Assembly (NCBI GenBank): GCA_902702965.1 | Contig: CACRXP010000086.1 | Span: forward strand, 1,400,800 to 1,464,799 | Length of the DNA: 64,000 bases | From: Spirometra erinaceieuropaei | Taxonomy: Eukaryota > Platyhelminthes > Cestoda > Diphyllobothriidea > Diphyllobothriidae | Reading direction: 5' to 3' | In this document: one piece after another, positions 25,859 to 36,881 of the stretch | Position numbering within the stretch: position 1 is the first letter of the stretch | How the letters are laid out: every line of letters begins with the position of its first letter | Program-made: the position numbers and the translations under genes | Notes under the pieces: generated by a model | The model's database searches: none | What the model saw: only the letters and a program-made list of their open reading frames with translations | Told to the model about the DNA's origin: nothing

Positions 25859-27079
25859 CAGAGTTTCTGCTGGGCCTAGCCTATAGAACGAACACTTTCA
25901 GGATGCTCGAATTGACTTAGTACGATTTTCGCTGTGTCCTCTTGCGGTATCTTAATGAAAGTCTGCTATTTCTGCATAGCATCAACTTCTGTTTGTATGA
26001 AACAAATAAGACTTCAATTTTCGATGCTTCGAAGAAACGCCAAAACGGGCGAACCTTTTAACTCAGAAAAAGTGACCAAGATATGAGTATTTTGAGGGTA
26101 TAGTGGCTGCTCCTAATTCGTATGACCACTTGAGTGTTCACGGAGGCAAACTTTGCAGGAGTGAGTATCATACAGCCAAGGCATTCGCCTAATATGAGAA
26201 ACCGTATTTTCAAGACTTAATTTGAAACTATTTCTCGTTATTATGATGAGGACAAAAAGGATGCAAATTTTGATGAGAAAAGTGGAGCGGCGATACTGAC
26301 CAAACTACAGTAGGCGGTTTGATTAGAAAACCCAATTCGGCCACGTAAAAAATGAACAATCGAGGTTACTCTTAAATAACATGACCTTCGAATAACCCGC
26401 CCTCACAAAATATGGGCCGCTTTCAACTTTTAACCTGTAAAGATGCAGGCTACAGCCACCAGCGGATACGACAATCTGACAAGCATTGCCCCGAGTACAC
26501 AAGCCCGTGAAATAACAATTCGAAACTTCCCTACAATCACTGTGCAGTTCAACACCAACGAAAGAATAGCATCTTCTTCTGCCATCTCTGTCTATAACGA
26601 GGCTAAATAGGCTTGCAAAGAGAGATATTTCGACTCCAGCCACTGAAGGCGTCAAATGTCCCACTGAACAACTTCTCACGATAAACTTGAGTTTATAGGT
26701 AGTGTTTTTGGCTCATGGAGTAAACATGCATCAGGTGACCAAATTCAGGCAACCTTGAGAGAAATTTTCGAACATGTTTCACACATTTAAAAGGTCGCCT
26801 AGGTAAGGTTGCAAAATGGAATGGCGAAGAACCTAATCGCAGGCGACCTCATACGCAGTAGCATATGGACATTTGATTGGGCCTCCTTACCTGTGCAGAT
26901 TTCAGTGGGTAAGAAATCGTCACTTATTCAACTCGCACTTTTGCATTAATGTTCAATGTCTTAATAAAATCAGTCATATGCTATGGATAGTCCAGGGGTA
27001 GCAGTTACTTTACTAAGCTCATCTTATTGACATTATCATCTTCATCAACTTCGCTTACTCGGAAGAAGGAACTGTTTCA
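25859..27079. other. Unassigned stretch
   Basis: Contains a 118-codon minus frame (26323-26679) with no domain that I know. Otherwise nothing. Confidence 0.35.
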
Positions 27080-27709
27080 GGCAACGCTAAAGTGAAGGAC
27101 CCCACCTAACTGACGGTCATACTGAAATGATAATTATGAGCGTTTTACGAGTGGGACAGCACGCCAAACAGAAAGCTGACGAAATGCAAGAAAACGCAGT
27201 AGTTATTTGAACTTCTGCCAAAAGCCTCGCCGTACGCTTTCGTATGGCAACGGAAATGAGCACCTTAATTAAAAAGTCAATAAAAGCAAATTTTCAAAAT
27301 AAACGGAGTTTGAGCAATGGCTTGAGGTCATGGGAAGTAATTGTTGCTGACTGTGTAATGTCTGCAACAGCATGCAACTAGATGCCAAGATAAAACTCCA
27401 TAGGACACGGTCCACAGTCTACCGACAGTTAAGCGGGATCCTTCAGCCTACCGTTGCCGAAAACTGGACATCTTTAAAAATTTGCTTTCTTATTTGTTTG
27501 TACCTAATGTGCTCATTTCCGCTGCCATACGAAAGCATACGATAAGACTTTAGGCAGAAATCCAAGCAATTTCTGTATAATCATGCATTTCGTCAGCTTA
27601 TTTTTTTGACGTACTGCTTAACTCGTAAAACCCCTATTATCACCATTCGCATGTGACACGATCGACAGTCAACTGACAGTTAAGTGGAATCCTTCACCCT
27701 ACCGCTGCC
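27080..27709. mobile_element. Second fold-back family (~630 bp)
   Basis: The left arm (27080-27300) and right arm (about 27480-27709) are inverted copies. Shared blocks include TTTTACGAGT, AAGCTGACGAAATGCA, GCTTTCGTATGGCA and CGGAAATGAGCAC. The terminal motif GGCAACG/GGCAGCG with GTGAAGGA is present at both ends and once more inside, at about 27425-27466. No ORF. It is a MITE-like element, unrelated in sequence to FB1-FB4. Confidence 0.7.
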
Positions 27710-27974
27710 GTATTTCAGTTTTAGAAAATTTCACTATCCGCACATGTTGAAATATTGTCAACACCTTTACTTCTTGCCAGAGTTTCCAAAATTGTGTGCT
27801 AACCACTTTTTTCTGGACCAAATCCATACAACCATTCTGGCCCCTAGTGAACAGGCCCTCGGTCATTCACAAAACAATTCCGCAGTCGCCAAGATAATCT
27901 TCCATGTTGAAATCAATGCAAGCGGAAAATTGATTGAAGTCTGGGTCTCGGGTGGAAGCTCAGTCAATCGATGC

Positions 27975-28460
27975 CTCGACCTGACGCCGGCATACGACAG
28001 TTCGACATTCGATCCCGACGATGTCCATCGTGTGCTACACAGCAAGGTGCAACAGGCACGGTGACTTGCGCGCGAATTAGTTTATAGTGATAGAAGACTT
28101 GCGCAGCATCTACCGCACCCTCTCCTCCTACCCCACCTGAACCCGATGTCAAGAGAGTCAAGAAGACCGGAGGCAGGGAAGGGCACAGGTGGATGGTACG
28201 GACGAGCCCGCACCTTGGCGCGCCACTTTACACGCTCTGGCCCGCACAACAAATGACCAGGTTTTTGATCAACAACAGCAATGGGGGCGGCAGGGGTTCC
28301 AGTGTGCGCGCCGTCTGTCGGCAGCGGGTCTGCCACTGTACCCCGACATGTGTGTATTTGTTATGATGCGCGAATTCGATAACACCTGCCAGGATCCGAT
28401 ATGTCCCCCGTGTTGGTCCAGCGCATCTACCGCGTGGCCCGCTCTGGGGGCGCCGCCGGC
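27975..28460 (-). repeat. GC-rich dispersed repeat R1
   Basis: Longer copy on the minus strand. It is alignable over about 450 bp with the 46.5 kb copy, including GACGATGTCCATCGTGTGCT (28017-28036), CCGATGTCAAGAGAGTCAAG, AACAAATGACCAGG and GTTGGTCCAGCGCATCTACC (28413-28432). Confidence 0.7.
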
Positions 28461-28947
28461 ATACGGAGCCTGCACAATCACCCTCCAGACCTGCGTCACT
28501 GATTGTTGACTGACTAGTACTGTTGCTCGTCCTTTTGCTGTTGCTATCTCTGACGGTGGATTCCTGCACTAGTTCGACGGTTCAGGACAATAAACAGATT
28601 GTTCCGATGCCTGACCTGTCTTCTGCTTCTTTACTCCAACTGCTGTGTTGCGTGGTTTGTGAGTAGTGATAATAAACATCAGTATTGTAGGTCGCATGCC
28701 TCTCAAAAATTCTCGTAAATGAAAGCTTTCAAAAAAAATAATATTCCCTTCATCTGAGTAAAATATTTAGATAGAAAGCTGCTTCCCTAAAATCGAGATC
28801 CGCGTTCCCTCTCCAACATCCGGTTGGATTTATAAAAGTTTCGAACATCAAAGGAAAAATGACGACGCATGCGTGGTTAGTTTTCCCGAATACGGAAAAG
28901 TATTCAGTTTACACTACCGCGTGTGAAATCACCTGCTGTTATGCTTT

Positions 28948-29682
28948 TTGCCAGTCAGTTTTTTAACCTCGTCTGGGCAATTTTCTCCATGTCTGTTAAA
29001 AAACGTTCCTTTGTGTCTTAAGAAATTTACGAGGTACGATATTACATTGCAGGAACGTTTATTTACTCCAGAAAAGGGACTGCAACATCTGTGTATCTGT
29101 GTATCTGTGTACCCTGATTCCTCTGACATTCTTCCTAATGAGGTATCCTCTTTCAGGTATCTCGGCGTTACTTTGTCCTCAAATCTTTCTTTTTCCCTCC
29201 ATATTGAGTCCATATTTATTAAAGTTCGTAAACTCCTTTACTACATTCGTCGTTTGCGTTCCTACTACACACCTCAACCCTTAGTCTGGCGATTCATTGA
29301 TGCCTGCATTCTTCCTCTTATCCTATACTGTTCTCCTGTCGTTTTTCCTGCTCTGTTAAAAAAGGATCTTTTAATTTTGAAACGAATCCTCCGCATGCTC
29401 TCTTCTGCTGCTGGCGTTTCTCATATTTTTTTAGTTGACACAATCTTACAACGACACTTCAATGCGGTCAAGCAATTTGCTGGTCGAATTCTAGATGACG
29501 TTGCCCATCCCCTACATTCCGATCTTATGGCTGCCAAGTCTTCCCGCCCGATGCGCCGCAACTTCCGTCTTATACCCTGTCGCACATCGGCTTATCGAGC
29601 CTCTGTATTGCCCTTCCTAGCGCGCTATCTTACGTGCGAAGAGACAGAAATACAGAAGCTCAGACTTGAACTATCCCCATAA
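28948..29682 (+). CDS. LINE-D reverse transcriptase C-terminal fragment (partial ORF)
   Basis: Uninterrupted frame; the recognisable LINE protein starts at about codon 60 (PNEVSSFRYLGV). The first ~60 residues are less certain and may be flanking DNA or a shifted frame. The conserved C-terminal run PCRTSAYRASVLPFLARYL ends close to the stop. There are no catalytic residues in this part. Confidence 0.7.
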   Translation: MPVSFLTSSGQFSPCLLKNVPLCLKKFTRYDITLQERLFTPEKGLQHLCICVSVYPDSSDILPNEVSSFRYLGVTLSSNLSFSLHIESIFIKVRKLLYYIRRLRSYYTPQPLVWRFIDACILPLILYCSPVVFPALLKKDLLILKRILRMLSSAAGVSHIFLVDTILQRHFNAVKQFAGRILDDVAHPLHSDLMAAKSSRPMRRNFRLIPCRTSAYRASVLPFLARYLTCEETEIQKLRLELSP

Positions 29683-29830
29683 TAATCGTTTCTTTGACTG
29701 TTGAATAATCTCTTAACTTATTTACTACCCACAGTGAATGGAGCCAATTTTTTGCTGAAAATTTTGAACTTACGATTTCAAAATAAAGCGCATTTCCTCT
29801 CTCTCCTCTCTCTCTTGGTATACTGCGAAT
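28948..29830 (+). mobile_element. 3' end of a relatively intact LINE (LINE-D)
   Basis: A 244-codon open frame to the TAA at 29680-29682 contains SSFRYLGVTLSSNLSFSLHIE, VRKLLYYIRRLRSYYTPQPL, ACILPLILYCSPVVFPALL and KRILRMLSSAAGVSH. This is the RT connector and C-terminal part of a CR1-like LINE. The RT catalytic core is missing, so the copy is 5'-truncated. About 150 bp of 3' UTR follow, with an AATAAA near 29784 and a CTCTCT-rich tail near 29800-29816. It is the least mutated LINE fragment in the window. Confidence 0.85.
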
Positions 29831-32440
29831 AGCTCATGCAATTGTTGGTGTGAAGGCAGCTTATCCTGTACTGAGGCCCCTATCAACTGGTGGTTAGTTA
29901 CAGATATTCCGCTGAAGTTGTGAGCACCCGACTTAGGTGTTTGCATAAAAAGTTATGCCGCATGCGACGAGTTCCGTGTTAACAGAGCAACTCCCGTTAC
30001 CTTCACTAATTTCACCTGAACTTGTAAAGTGCTCGTTTTCTGGACGTTCAGTCCACCGTAATAAAAGGACTTCTCGACCTCCGTTTGGTAATGTTGCTCC
30101 GTATGACGTCTGGTTTCCCATCAGAACCATCCTGACATTTAACAGCCCCCATTCGCCGAGTGAAGTATAGTTCTGGGTGAGTGCTAGAATCCATCCGAAG
30201 GGCCACAAATAATGTTAACAAAATTTATCTACCGTAAGGGCACGAAGATACGGTCGGTGTATGAACAAAAAGGTCCGTTTTACCCACCTCCTCTTCTCTG
30301 TCCACCTTTATCACTGGTCCGAGTGGGTGGGTTAGCAAGCCCCTCCCCCCCCCTCCCACTCTGTCCGCGCAGAAATGCTTTTGACGCAATTGCCCGCACC
30401 CCCCCCCCACTGCGCCAAACCTGGACGCTCGGCGGGGGAGGGGGTTGTCCGCCCCCCGGCTAGTGTGCGTACGATTGTGCCAACACATCAATCAATAAAG
30501 CAGCCCCACTGCAGGTTATTTATTGCACCGCAGGCGAGGCCCGGCGACAGGGTGAAGAAGAAATAGAAGAGGTAGAAAGAAGCACTGTGGGCACAGACTC
30601 TTCGTTGCGCCCCTAAAGGCCACGCCGACGAGGAAAGTGGAATCATACGGGGACGCGAAACGACTAGAGAGACAGCCCTGGCCGATAAAATGTCAATGGA
30701 GTGTGACCGCGTCGAATTGCAGTGGGGGGAAGCGGTGCGAGACGGTGTATTCATCATGTTGCCAACCGAACGGTGGAAGAACGTGCGGAATTTGGTCACT
30801 AGAAGGGGCTGGAAGCACTCGAGTGCTAGCCCTCACCGGTGTCTAGGTCATGATTTAGGGGGCGCATTCTGACCAAAGCATTGGACATAATGTGACTGTA
30901 CCCCATGATGAGCGTGAAATTTCACATGATTTGACCGTTTAACCGATGTACTTGTTATGTGCAGGCAGAAGTTCCCAATAAATCGAGATTCACAGAGCTA
31001 GTACTTGTCAGGTTTTTTTAAGTTCCGGGAAACTTTTCGGCCTGCAAAATGTCGATTTCGGATTGGAGAATTCAGGGTTGGTAAAAAGAATTTTCGATTT
31101 GCAATCGGCACTCCATTACCGGAACGGGATTTAAATGGACCCCTCTCGGATCGTCCAAGAGAGCAATTATCGACGATCTATTCACAGTCTTGAACAAGTA
31201 GAGCTAGATCGAGGACAAACAACATCCACCAAACAAAGTAAACAGACACAGAAACAGAAGGCTCCTTCTCACCTTTTGGCATTTATCTGAGTCGAATGTT
31301 GTAGAGTAGACTTCGTAGAAGCCTTTATCGCAAGCAAAACTGGGTATGATAATACATGAGCCTCCATAATCGCAACAGTCTGAGTCAGAAGCAAGGTACT
31401 ACTTGTCACTTGACCTATAGAGTAAGATGAACAGGCTCTAAGAAGGCTTGGAGGGAAGTCTGCAGTATGAAAAGACTTTACAAGAAAGTAGTTCCTCCGA
31501 ATCACTAATAGAGAAGCAAATGGTTCCAATTTCCGTTTTTGGGGAAATCCACCAACGAACTCTTAAATCATAATCTGCTTATTAAAGCATTTGACAGAGA
31601 TACCGAAGACAATGAAGGTCATGTTAAGACAAGTTTTCCTGAGTAGCTTGTAATACCTCACTGGGCGGCTTTTTCTTAGAGCGTGGAAATAAAAAAGTGT
31701 GGTCGAGCAGTATCTGAAAGCACTCAGACACTGCTGACATCATCCACGGCTGCACAACCCACGCGTTGTTGATATAACTGAGATGTTTAAGCTCTCGTAA
31801 GTTGCAGAAGATGATAAAGTGACGACCAAGGATATCTGATCAACCGTAACCGTCTACATATTCCGATTTGTCTAAGAGTAGAAGCCAAAGACCTACGAGA
31901 GTTAGTGCATGTATTCTTCTCAGAGGGCAGGTCGCCGTGCGTTTACAGCCGGCTTGTGGTTCAGAAAAGCAACGCACCAGGGCGTCCGACCAGGAGCGCG
32001 TGAGTTGATGTATGATACAAACTTGGGTCTGACATGTCCATGTCGGCACGAGGAAGTGATTGGCTGAGACACTTGCATGTTGGAGAGTGCTATTAGATGG
32101 CTAGCGAGTTGGACCGGGGTGTATGATCACGAGGTCGTACGGGTGAGGAGGATGTTCAGAGTCAGGGTGTGCCATAAGCCTGCTGCAAGGCCCTGAAATG
32201 TAACCCAGTTCGCATCAGTGGCTCGCTGAAGCCATGCTGCGCTTAGTGTTCATACCCCGGTAACAGCTTCTAGAGGGATGCCAAATTAGATGACGCTATC
32301 CAGTGTGTCCTCTGACCCATGTCCACCCTCAAATCCAAAAGTCCTACTGAGCGAGCGACAGGAATCCCGTAGGTAGCCTAAGCTAATTCAGGTAGTCTTA
32401 CCTCTAAATAAAAGTCATGACCCAGCAGCAGCCAGGGCTG
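29831..32440. other. Unassigned stretch, partly GC-rich
   Basis: Includes C/G-run DNA at 30340-30460 and a 91-codon minus frame (29933-30208) without a known domain. The right part, from about 32050, may be the 5' UTR of LINE-B, since it leads directly into the endonuclease region. Confidence 0.35.
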
Positions 32441-33242
32441 ACTCGGCTGCCCTATTTAGGGGTAGCACCACCGTCCCCCATCCTCCCCTCCCCCCCCCGG
32501 GGGTAGCGGCTAAAAGAGGTGTCATGTGTAAATGCTAGGTAAACACGCCGTGTGTAAAGTGGCCAGGGGTTCGTGGACGCAAAGTAAGCAATCGAAGCCA
32601 TAACACCTCTTCCCATCCCCAGGTTTCCCTGCCGGCTGCCAGAGAGACACCGCTTCTTCTGGCTGCGTGTAATGTCCGCTTACCTTTAGACGACCCTCTG
32701 ATCGACCGACCAGAAGACAGGAGAGCTCTGACTGCCCGCGAACTGCCGCGCTACAAGATGGACATCATGGCCCTCAGCTAGACCAGATTCTAAGAATCAG
32801 GACAAGTGGAGGAGGCATGTACTAGTTACACCTTCTCCAGGGGCGGATGCCCAAGGGAGACGTGACAGGATGGTGATTCGCCTTTGTCATCAAGAACGAC
32901 ATTGAGATAGGACTGTCATGCTTGTCGCAAGGCATTAACATCCGCCACATGGCCCTTCGCCAGCCTCTTCGCAGAGGCAAATTCACAACCGTCGTCAGTG
33001 TCTATGTCCTACAATGTCCAGCTTCAATGACATGTAGAACAGGCGCTAGAAAAGACCTGTGCGTCTTCCCTGCAACTGAGTCGATGACGCGAAAGTTGCC
33101 TGCCCTTTGGGACCTCAGGGTCCTCGTCGGCACAGACCACCTTGCCTGGGAGGGTGTGCTCGGTCACCACGAAATCTACAGCTGTAACAGCAATGGCCCT
33201 CTCCACCTGCGAGTCAGCATAGAAGCAGTCTTCTCCTGCAGA

Positions 33243-33267
33243 TCAAGAAGAAGAAGAAGAAGAAGAC
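33243..33267 (+). repeat. (AAG)n microsatellite inside LINE-B
   Basis: About eight AAG triplets within the decayed endonuclease region of LINE-B copy 1. Confidence 0.85.
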
Positions 33268-35234
33268 GTGCATGCATTCGCGCTCGTTTCACTGGTATCT
33301 GTTCGACTGCGTCCTACTCAGGCGGCACGACCAGAATGAAGTGCTCGTAGCAAAGGCGATAATCGGTGCAGACTGCTGTACAGACCACTGTCTTATCATC
33401 CGCAACTGAAATCTTTCAGGAATTTACAAGATAGGTGAGCACAGGGTTAGTTAAATTCGGTGTTACTGGAAATGACCCATCGCCGGTTAGATTTCAGCAA
33501 TCCCCTGAATCTATGTCAGGAACAAACACAAGTTCCGGATGATAACGCCATTATAAAGACGCAGCTGAGTAAACTGCGGAACGTAATCCACTCCGTTGGT
33601 CTAGCAGTCTCCAGGTGTGTATACTCTCAGCACACGGACTGGTTCGATGACAACGACGGGAAGGTCTGCAATCTGCCCTCCAAAAATAAACAGCTGCATG
33701 CAACCTAGGTCAACAACAGAACCGAGGTCTAAAAACGGCTTTCTTTCTATACCAAAGTCAGATGAGACAGTGACTGAGATGCAAAATATATGGATGTCTC
33801 ACAAGACTGAGGAGACGCAAGGGTCTCCAGACCCCAATTAAACGAGGAACTTCTTTGTCCCCATCAATATGGCCTACGTCCACTGCTCAGCCCTCATGGT
33901 GGAAGAACCGCAAATATAAGAGAGCTGAGCTGTAAACTCCAGAGATGTCCTCAGGATCCAACGAAGCCATCAAGGAACCCTTTCAAATGGAAACCAATCG
34001 GACGTCGGCTGGCAGCTCTCGCTATAAGAAACCATAAAAGTCGTGCAGTAAATGTCCAACGACGAAACATGGATCACCGATTTACTCCAATTGAACTTCA
34101 GAAACAGGACGACTCACAACTCATGGACAAGCCTACTTCGCCTTTCCAGCGATATGGAGACAAGAGCAAATCCCTCAGAATCTCAAGGACCAGCCATCGT
34201 CCATCAATGCAACGGCAGGGAGAACCGGGCAGATGCATTTCTCTCCTTAGTACGGAGGACGAAGTCTTCGTCTGAGTACTACTTTATCACCTAAATCTTC
34301 ACGTTCAGTAAGGATTTTTCCCTGAAAGACGATGTGGATTTGGAAGGGATCTCAAAATCACCGACATGATCCTCGGTGCCTGTCAACTACAAGAGAAATG
34401 ATAAGAAATGCGAAACAGACTTTGCGCCATCTCCCTAGATTTGACAAAGGTCTTCGATACAGACAACCACGACGAACTCTTGAAAAATATGTTGAAATTT
34501 GAATGTCCGGAGCGTTTTACACAGTTGGTGCGTCAACCCCACGACGGTATGAGGGCTCGTGTCACGGATAATCGGGCCATATCTGAAGCATCCGCAGTGG
34601 CAAATCGGGTGAAGCATGTGTGGTCCCTTCCTATACAGTCTCATGATCTCCGCCAAGCCACTTGTGGTCTGCCGTGCGAAATGTGCAGGAATAAACACCA
34701 TCCATCGAACTGACAGACAACCATTCAACACTCAACGCATACAGGCATTCGCGAGAACCTCTACGACCAGTGTTCATGATCTCCTGTTCGCGGACGGCTG
34801 AGCGCTCAAAACCACGACGAAGACGAAAACGCAATAGAACTGCACAAACTTCAGCCAGACGGTCTACACAGAAAAATAGCTGGTTTTATATCAACTAGCA
34901 CCATCTGATGAGTACGGCGTATCCAGAATCAGCGAGAATGGGACTCACTTTACATTTCTGGACAAAATAGTCCAGCCTGGTTGTAAAATTCCAGGAAAAA
35001 TCAAAATCGACAATGACGTTGCAAGCTTGATCCCCAAAGTCGGTCAGGACTTCCGCTGGCCTAAGCACTCCACCTAGGACTGCCGCTGCATTCTCCTCAG
35101 CATGAAACGATTGTTTAGCGGCGGCATTTTGCACCTGGCTCACAATTATCGCTAACTTTTTAACTTCCCGCATTTGCTGATGTAGTTGATGACTTTATTT
35201 CTAAGTTCCGCAAATATTCCCATGTTACAATTGA

Positions 35235-35419
35235 AAAGTCAAGTTGGCGAACGCACGTTTTCGGTAATTCTTCCTCAGGCCAATACAATTACATGAACGA
35301 ATGAAAATGTACAAAATCAACAGTGTTTATAGATGCCTCAAGGGCTATTAAGTCACTAACACTCATCATCCCCACGCCGCCCGCATGAGAAGGTCGGCGG
35401 GTGTTAGTCGTCAGAGCTA
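35235..35419 (-). repeat. Penelope terminal repeat, left arm
   Basis: 185 bp arm, identical in inverted orientation to 35970-36154. It begins AAAGTCAAGTTGGC and ends GTCAGAGCTA. Confidence 0.9.
35244..35283 (-). ncRNA. Hammerhead-ribozyme-like motif, left arm of the Penelope repeat
   Basis: Exact reverse complement of the right-arm motif, with the same core, weak stem II and predicted cleavage after the C at 35249 on the minus strand. This copy is in the same orientation as the GIY-YIG ORF and lies downstream of it, so it would sit in the 3' region of the element's transcript. Confidence 0.5.
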
Positions 35420-35988
35420 GGGAAGAGGGGTAAGAGAGTCTTTGAGTAATGATCTTGGGTTGAGTACACGGAGTAACCATCATCGTGATTAGGGATTTGA
35501 GGCGGCATGGCTTCATCACTTGGGGTTGACGTTGGCCACGGCAGCGAAAGCGCTTGTGTTAGAGTTTTCTGACAGCATAACACCGGATTCACTGACCGTA
35601 TAGCTACTGCCTCGGCCGTTGCTAGTATCCGTTGGCGTAGGCCTTTAGAGAAGCATGTTGGTGTCCGGTAGACAACCTGAAATGCTTTCTTGGCATTGAC
35701 ACGGTGATTCGTATCGATTAAATGCGCGAGAATAGAACTGGAAATCGACCGGGTCTCACCTCTGTCTAACCAGGCGGGCATATGTTCACGTACCCTCTTT
35801 ACCAGGCGTCTCGTTGTGCGGCCGATGTATCCTGCTCCACAGGAGCAAGTGAATGAATAAATGCACATTGATGTGGCCTCCAACGGTATTCTGTCTTTAC
35901 CTCCCAAACGTAGGAGGGCAGCGTTTGTGAAGCATACGCGTAAATTCGCCGCAGGGAATGCCCTCGTGATAGCTCTGACGACTAACAC
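35404..35988 (-). CDS. GIY-YIG endonuclease domain of a Penelope-like element (partial ORF)
   Basis: Open frame of 194 codons, 5'-truncated, since its first codons lie in the inverted arm. Residues 40-75 carry the GIY-YIG core: CIY then FTCSCGAGYIGRTTRRL, with the Arg residues and REHMPAWL. A conserved block SSILAHLIDTNHRV (84-97) and a glutamate in LATAEAVAIRSVNPVLC (E126), the position of the metal-binding Glu, follow. The enzyme nicks target DNA to prime reverse transcription. The CxC before GAGYIG is usual for this family. Nothing in the visible part is broken, but without the RT the copy is not autonomous. Confidence 0.85.
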   Translation of the reverse strand: MLVVRAITRAFPAANLRVCFTNAALLRLGGKDRIPLEATSMCIYSFTCSCGAGYIGRTTRRLVKRVREHMPAWLDRGETRSISSSILAHLIDTNHRVNAKKAFQVVYRTPTCFSKGLRQRILATAEAVAIRSVNPVLCCQKTLTQALSLPWPTSTPSDEAMPPQIPNHDDGYSVYSTQDHYSKTLLPLFPSSDD

Positions 35989-36154
35989 CCGCCGACCTTC
36001 TCATGCGGGCGGCGTGGGGATGATGAGTGTTAGTGACTTAATAGCCCTTGAGGCATCTATAAACACTGTTGATTTTGTACATTTTCATTCGTTCATGTAA
36101 TTGTATTGGCCTGAGGAAGAATTACCGAAAACGTGCGTTCGCCAACTTGACTTT
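35970..36154 (+). repeat. Penelope terminal repeat, right arm (inverted)
   Basis: 185 bp arm, the perfect reverse complement of 35235-35419. It contains the start of the truncated GIY-YIG frame on the minus strand. Confidence 0.9.
36106..36145 (+). ncRNA. Hammerhead-ribozyme-like motif, right arm of the Penelope repeat
   Basis: In order: TTGGC (36106-36110), the core CTGAGGA fitting CUGANGA (36111-36117), a 9 nt segment in place of stem II, GAAA (36127-36130), a stem III of AACG/CGTT with a TG loop, the cleavage base C at 36140 after UU (NUH rule), and GCCAA (36141-36145), which pairs with TTGGC as stem I. Stem II is very weak, so activity is doubtful. Hammerhead motifs in Penelope terminal repeats are described in the literature, which supports the reading. 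Confidence 0.5.
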
Positions 36155-36479
36155 ATTTCTGTTTATCGATATGAATAGGGAGCTTAAGGACGAAAGCCTC
36201 ATTCGTCAGTATTCATGTGACGCACCGGTAGATACACATGTGATAGACGAGTAGCGCCCGCTCAAACGACAATTCTACGGCGTCTGCGCTAGGTGGTACA
36301 CGCACACAAGGCGAATAAAACTGTCCCTACAAGGACACACTGAAAAACTCTAACAAGCACTTGTGAATTAAGCGAGGGACCTGACTGGACTGTGTTCAAG
36401 ATCGACAGGCCTGACGAGCTGCTCAGTGGACTGGAACAGCCGTCTTCGAAGCCAACCAAATAGCCAGTGTCAAGGCACA

Positions 36480-36881
36480 AGGGCAACCTGCATGTCGCGG
36501 GCCGGTTTCGCTGGACATCTTTGTACCCAGCGTAAACTCCACAATGAAAAAAACTCGACTCATTTCACAAAATACCATCAGTACCACCGCCTCTAGCACT
36601 ACCGATGAGGGAAATTCTACCAGCCTGCATACTACCACCACCATCGCCCTTTCCACCAGCAGTATCGACTCGGTTCCGACCTATCCCCATTGCGAGCGCA
36701 CTTTCGCATCCCGCATCGGTCTGGTTTTTTGCGAATCCATCGCACTGAGACCGATGAACCAGTGTGTGGAGTTGCAACATATAGCCGTCGCTCCAGTCTC
36801 ACCTGCCCAGACTGCTCCAGGACAATGGACCATCTGATGGGCTTATTAGGCCATATGCGCCTCCATGAAAAACTTCGTTAA
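36480..36881 (+). pseudogene. C2H2 zinc-finger tail of LINE-B copy 1
   Basis: Three finger-like units. The first is weak (RAGFAGHLCTQ, about 36497-36530). The second reads HCERTFASRIGL, with its first Cys changed to Tyr, then IHRTETDEPV after a frameshift. The last is intact: C-P-D-C, 12 residues, H-x3-H (36804-36870), ending LHEKLR and a stop. Between the fingers is a Ser/Thr-rich spacer. Zinc-finger tails in LINE polyproteins are thought to bind nucleic acid; that is inference here. Confidence 0.75.

Larger units (their letters stand above)
35235..36154 (-). mobile_element. Penelope-like element, 5'-truncated, with 185 bp inverted terminal repeats
   Basis: A 550 bp core (35420-35969) lies between two identical 185 bp arms in opposite orientation (35235-35419 and 35970-36154). 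I compared the arms base by base and found no mismatch. The core encodes the C-terminal GIY-YIG endonuclease of a Penelope-like retroelement on the minus strand; the RT part is missing. A partial terminal repeat in inverted orientation upstream of a 5'-truncated copy is typical of Penelope elements. Identical arms and an open ORF suggest a recent insertion, here into the old LINE-B relic. Confidence 0.85.

Noticed and set aside
28228..28569. Minus-strand frames at 28.2 and 46.7 kb with similar peptides as a conserved gene
   Set aside because: The similarity comes from the R1 DNA repeat and the two copies drift between frames, so protein-level selection is not supported.
29933..30208. 91-codon minus frame as a gene
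   Set aside because: Looks protein-like at first, but no domain is recognised and there is no splice or neighbour support; left unassigned.
34895..35173. 92-codon minus frame beside the Penelope element
   Set aside because: Antisense shadow of the LINE-B RT region, whose plus-strand frame shows the FTFLDKIV block.
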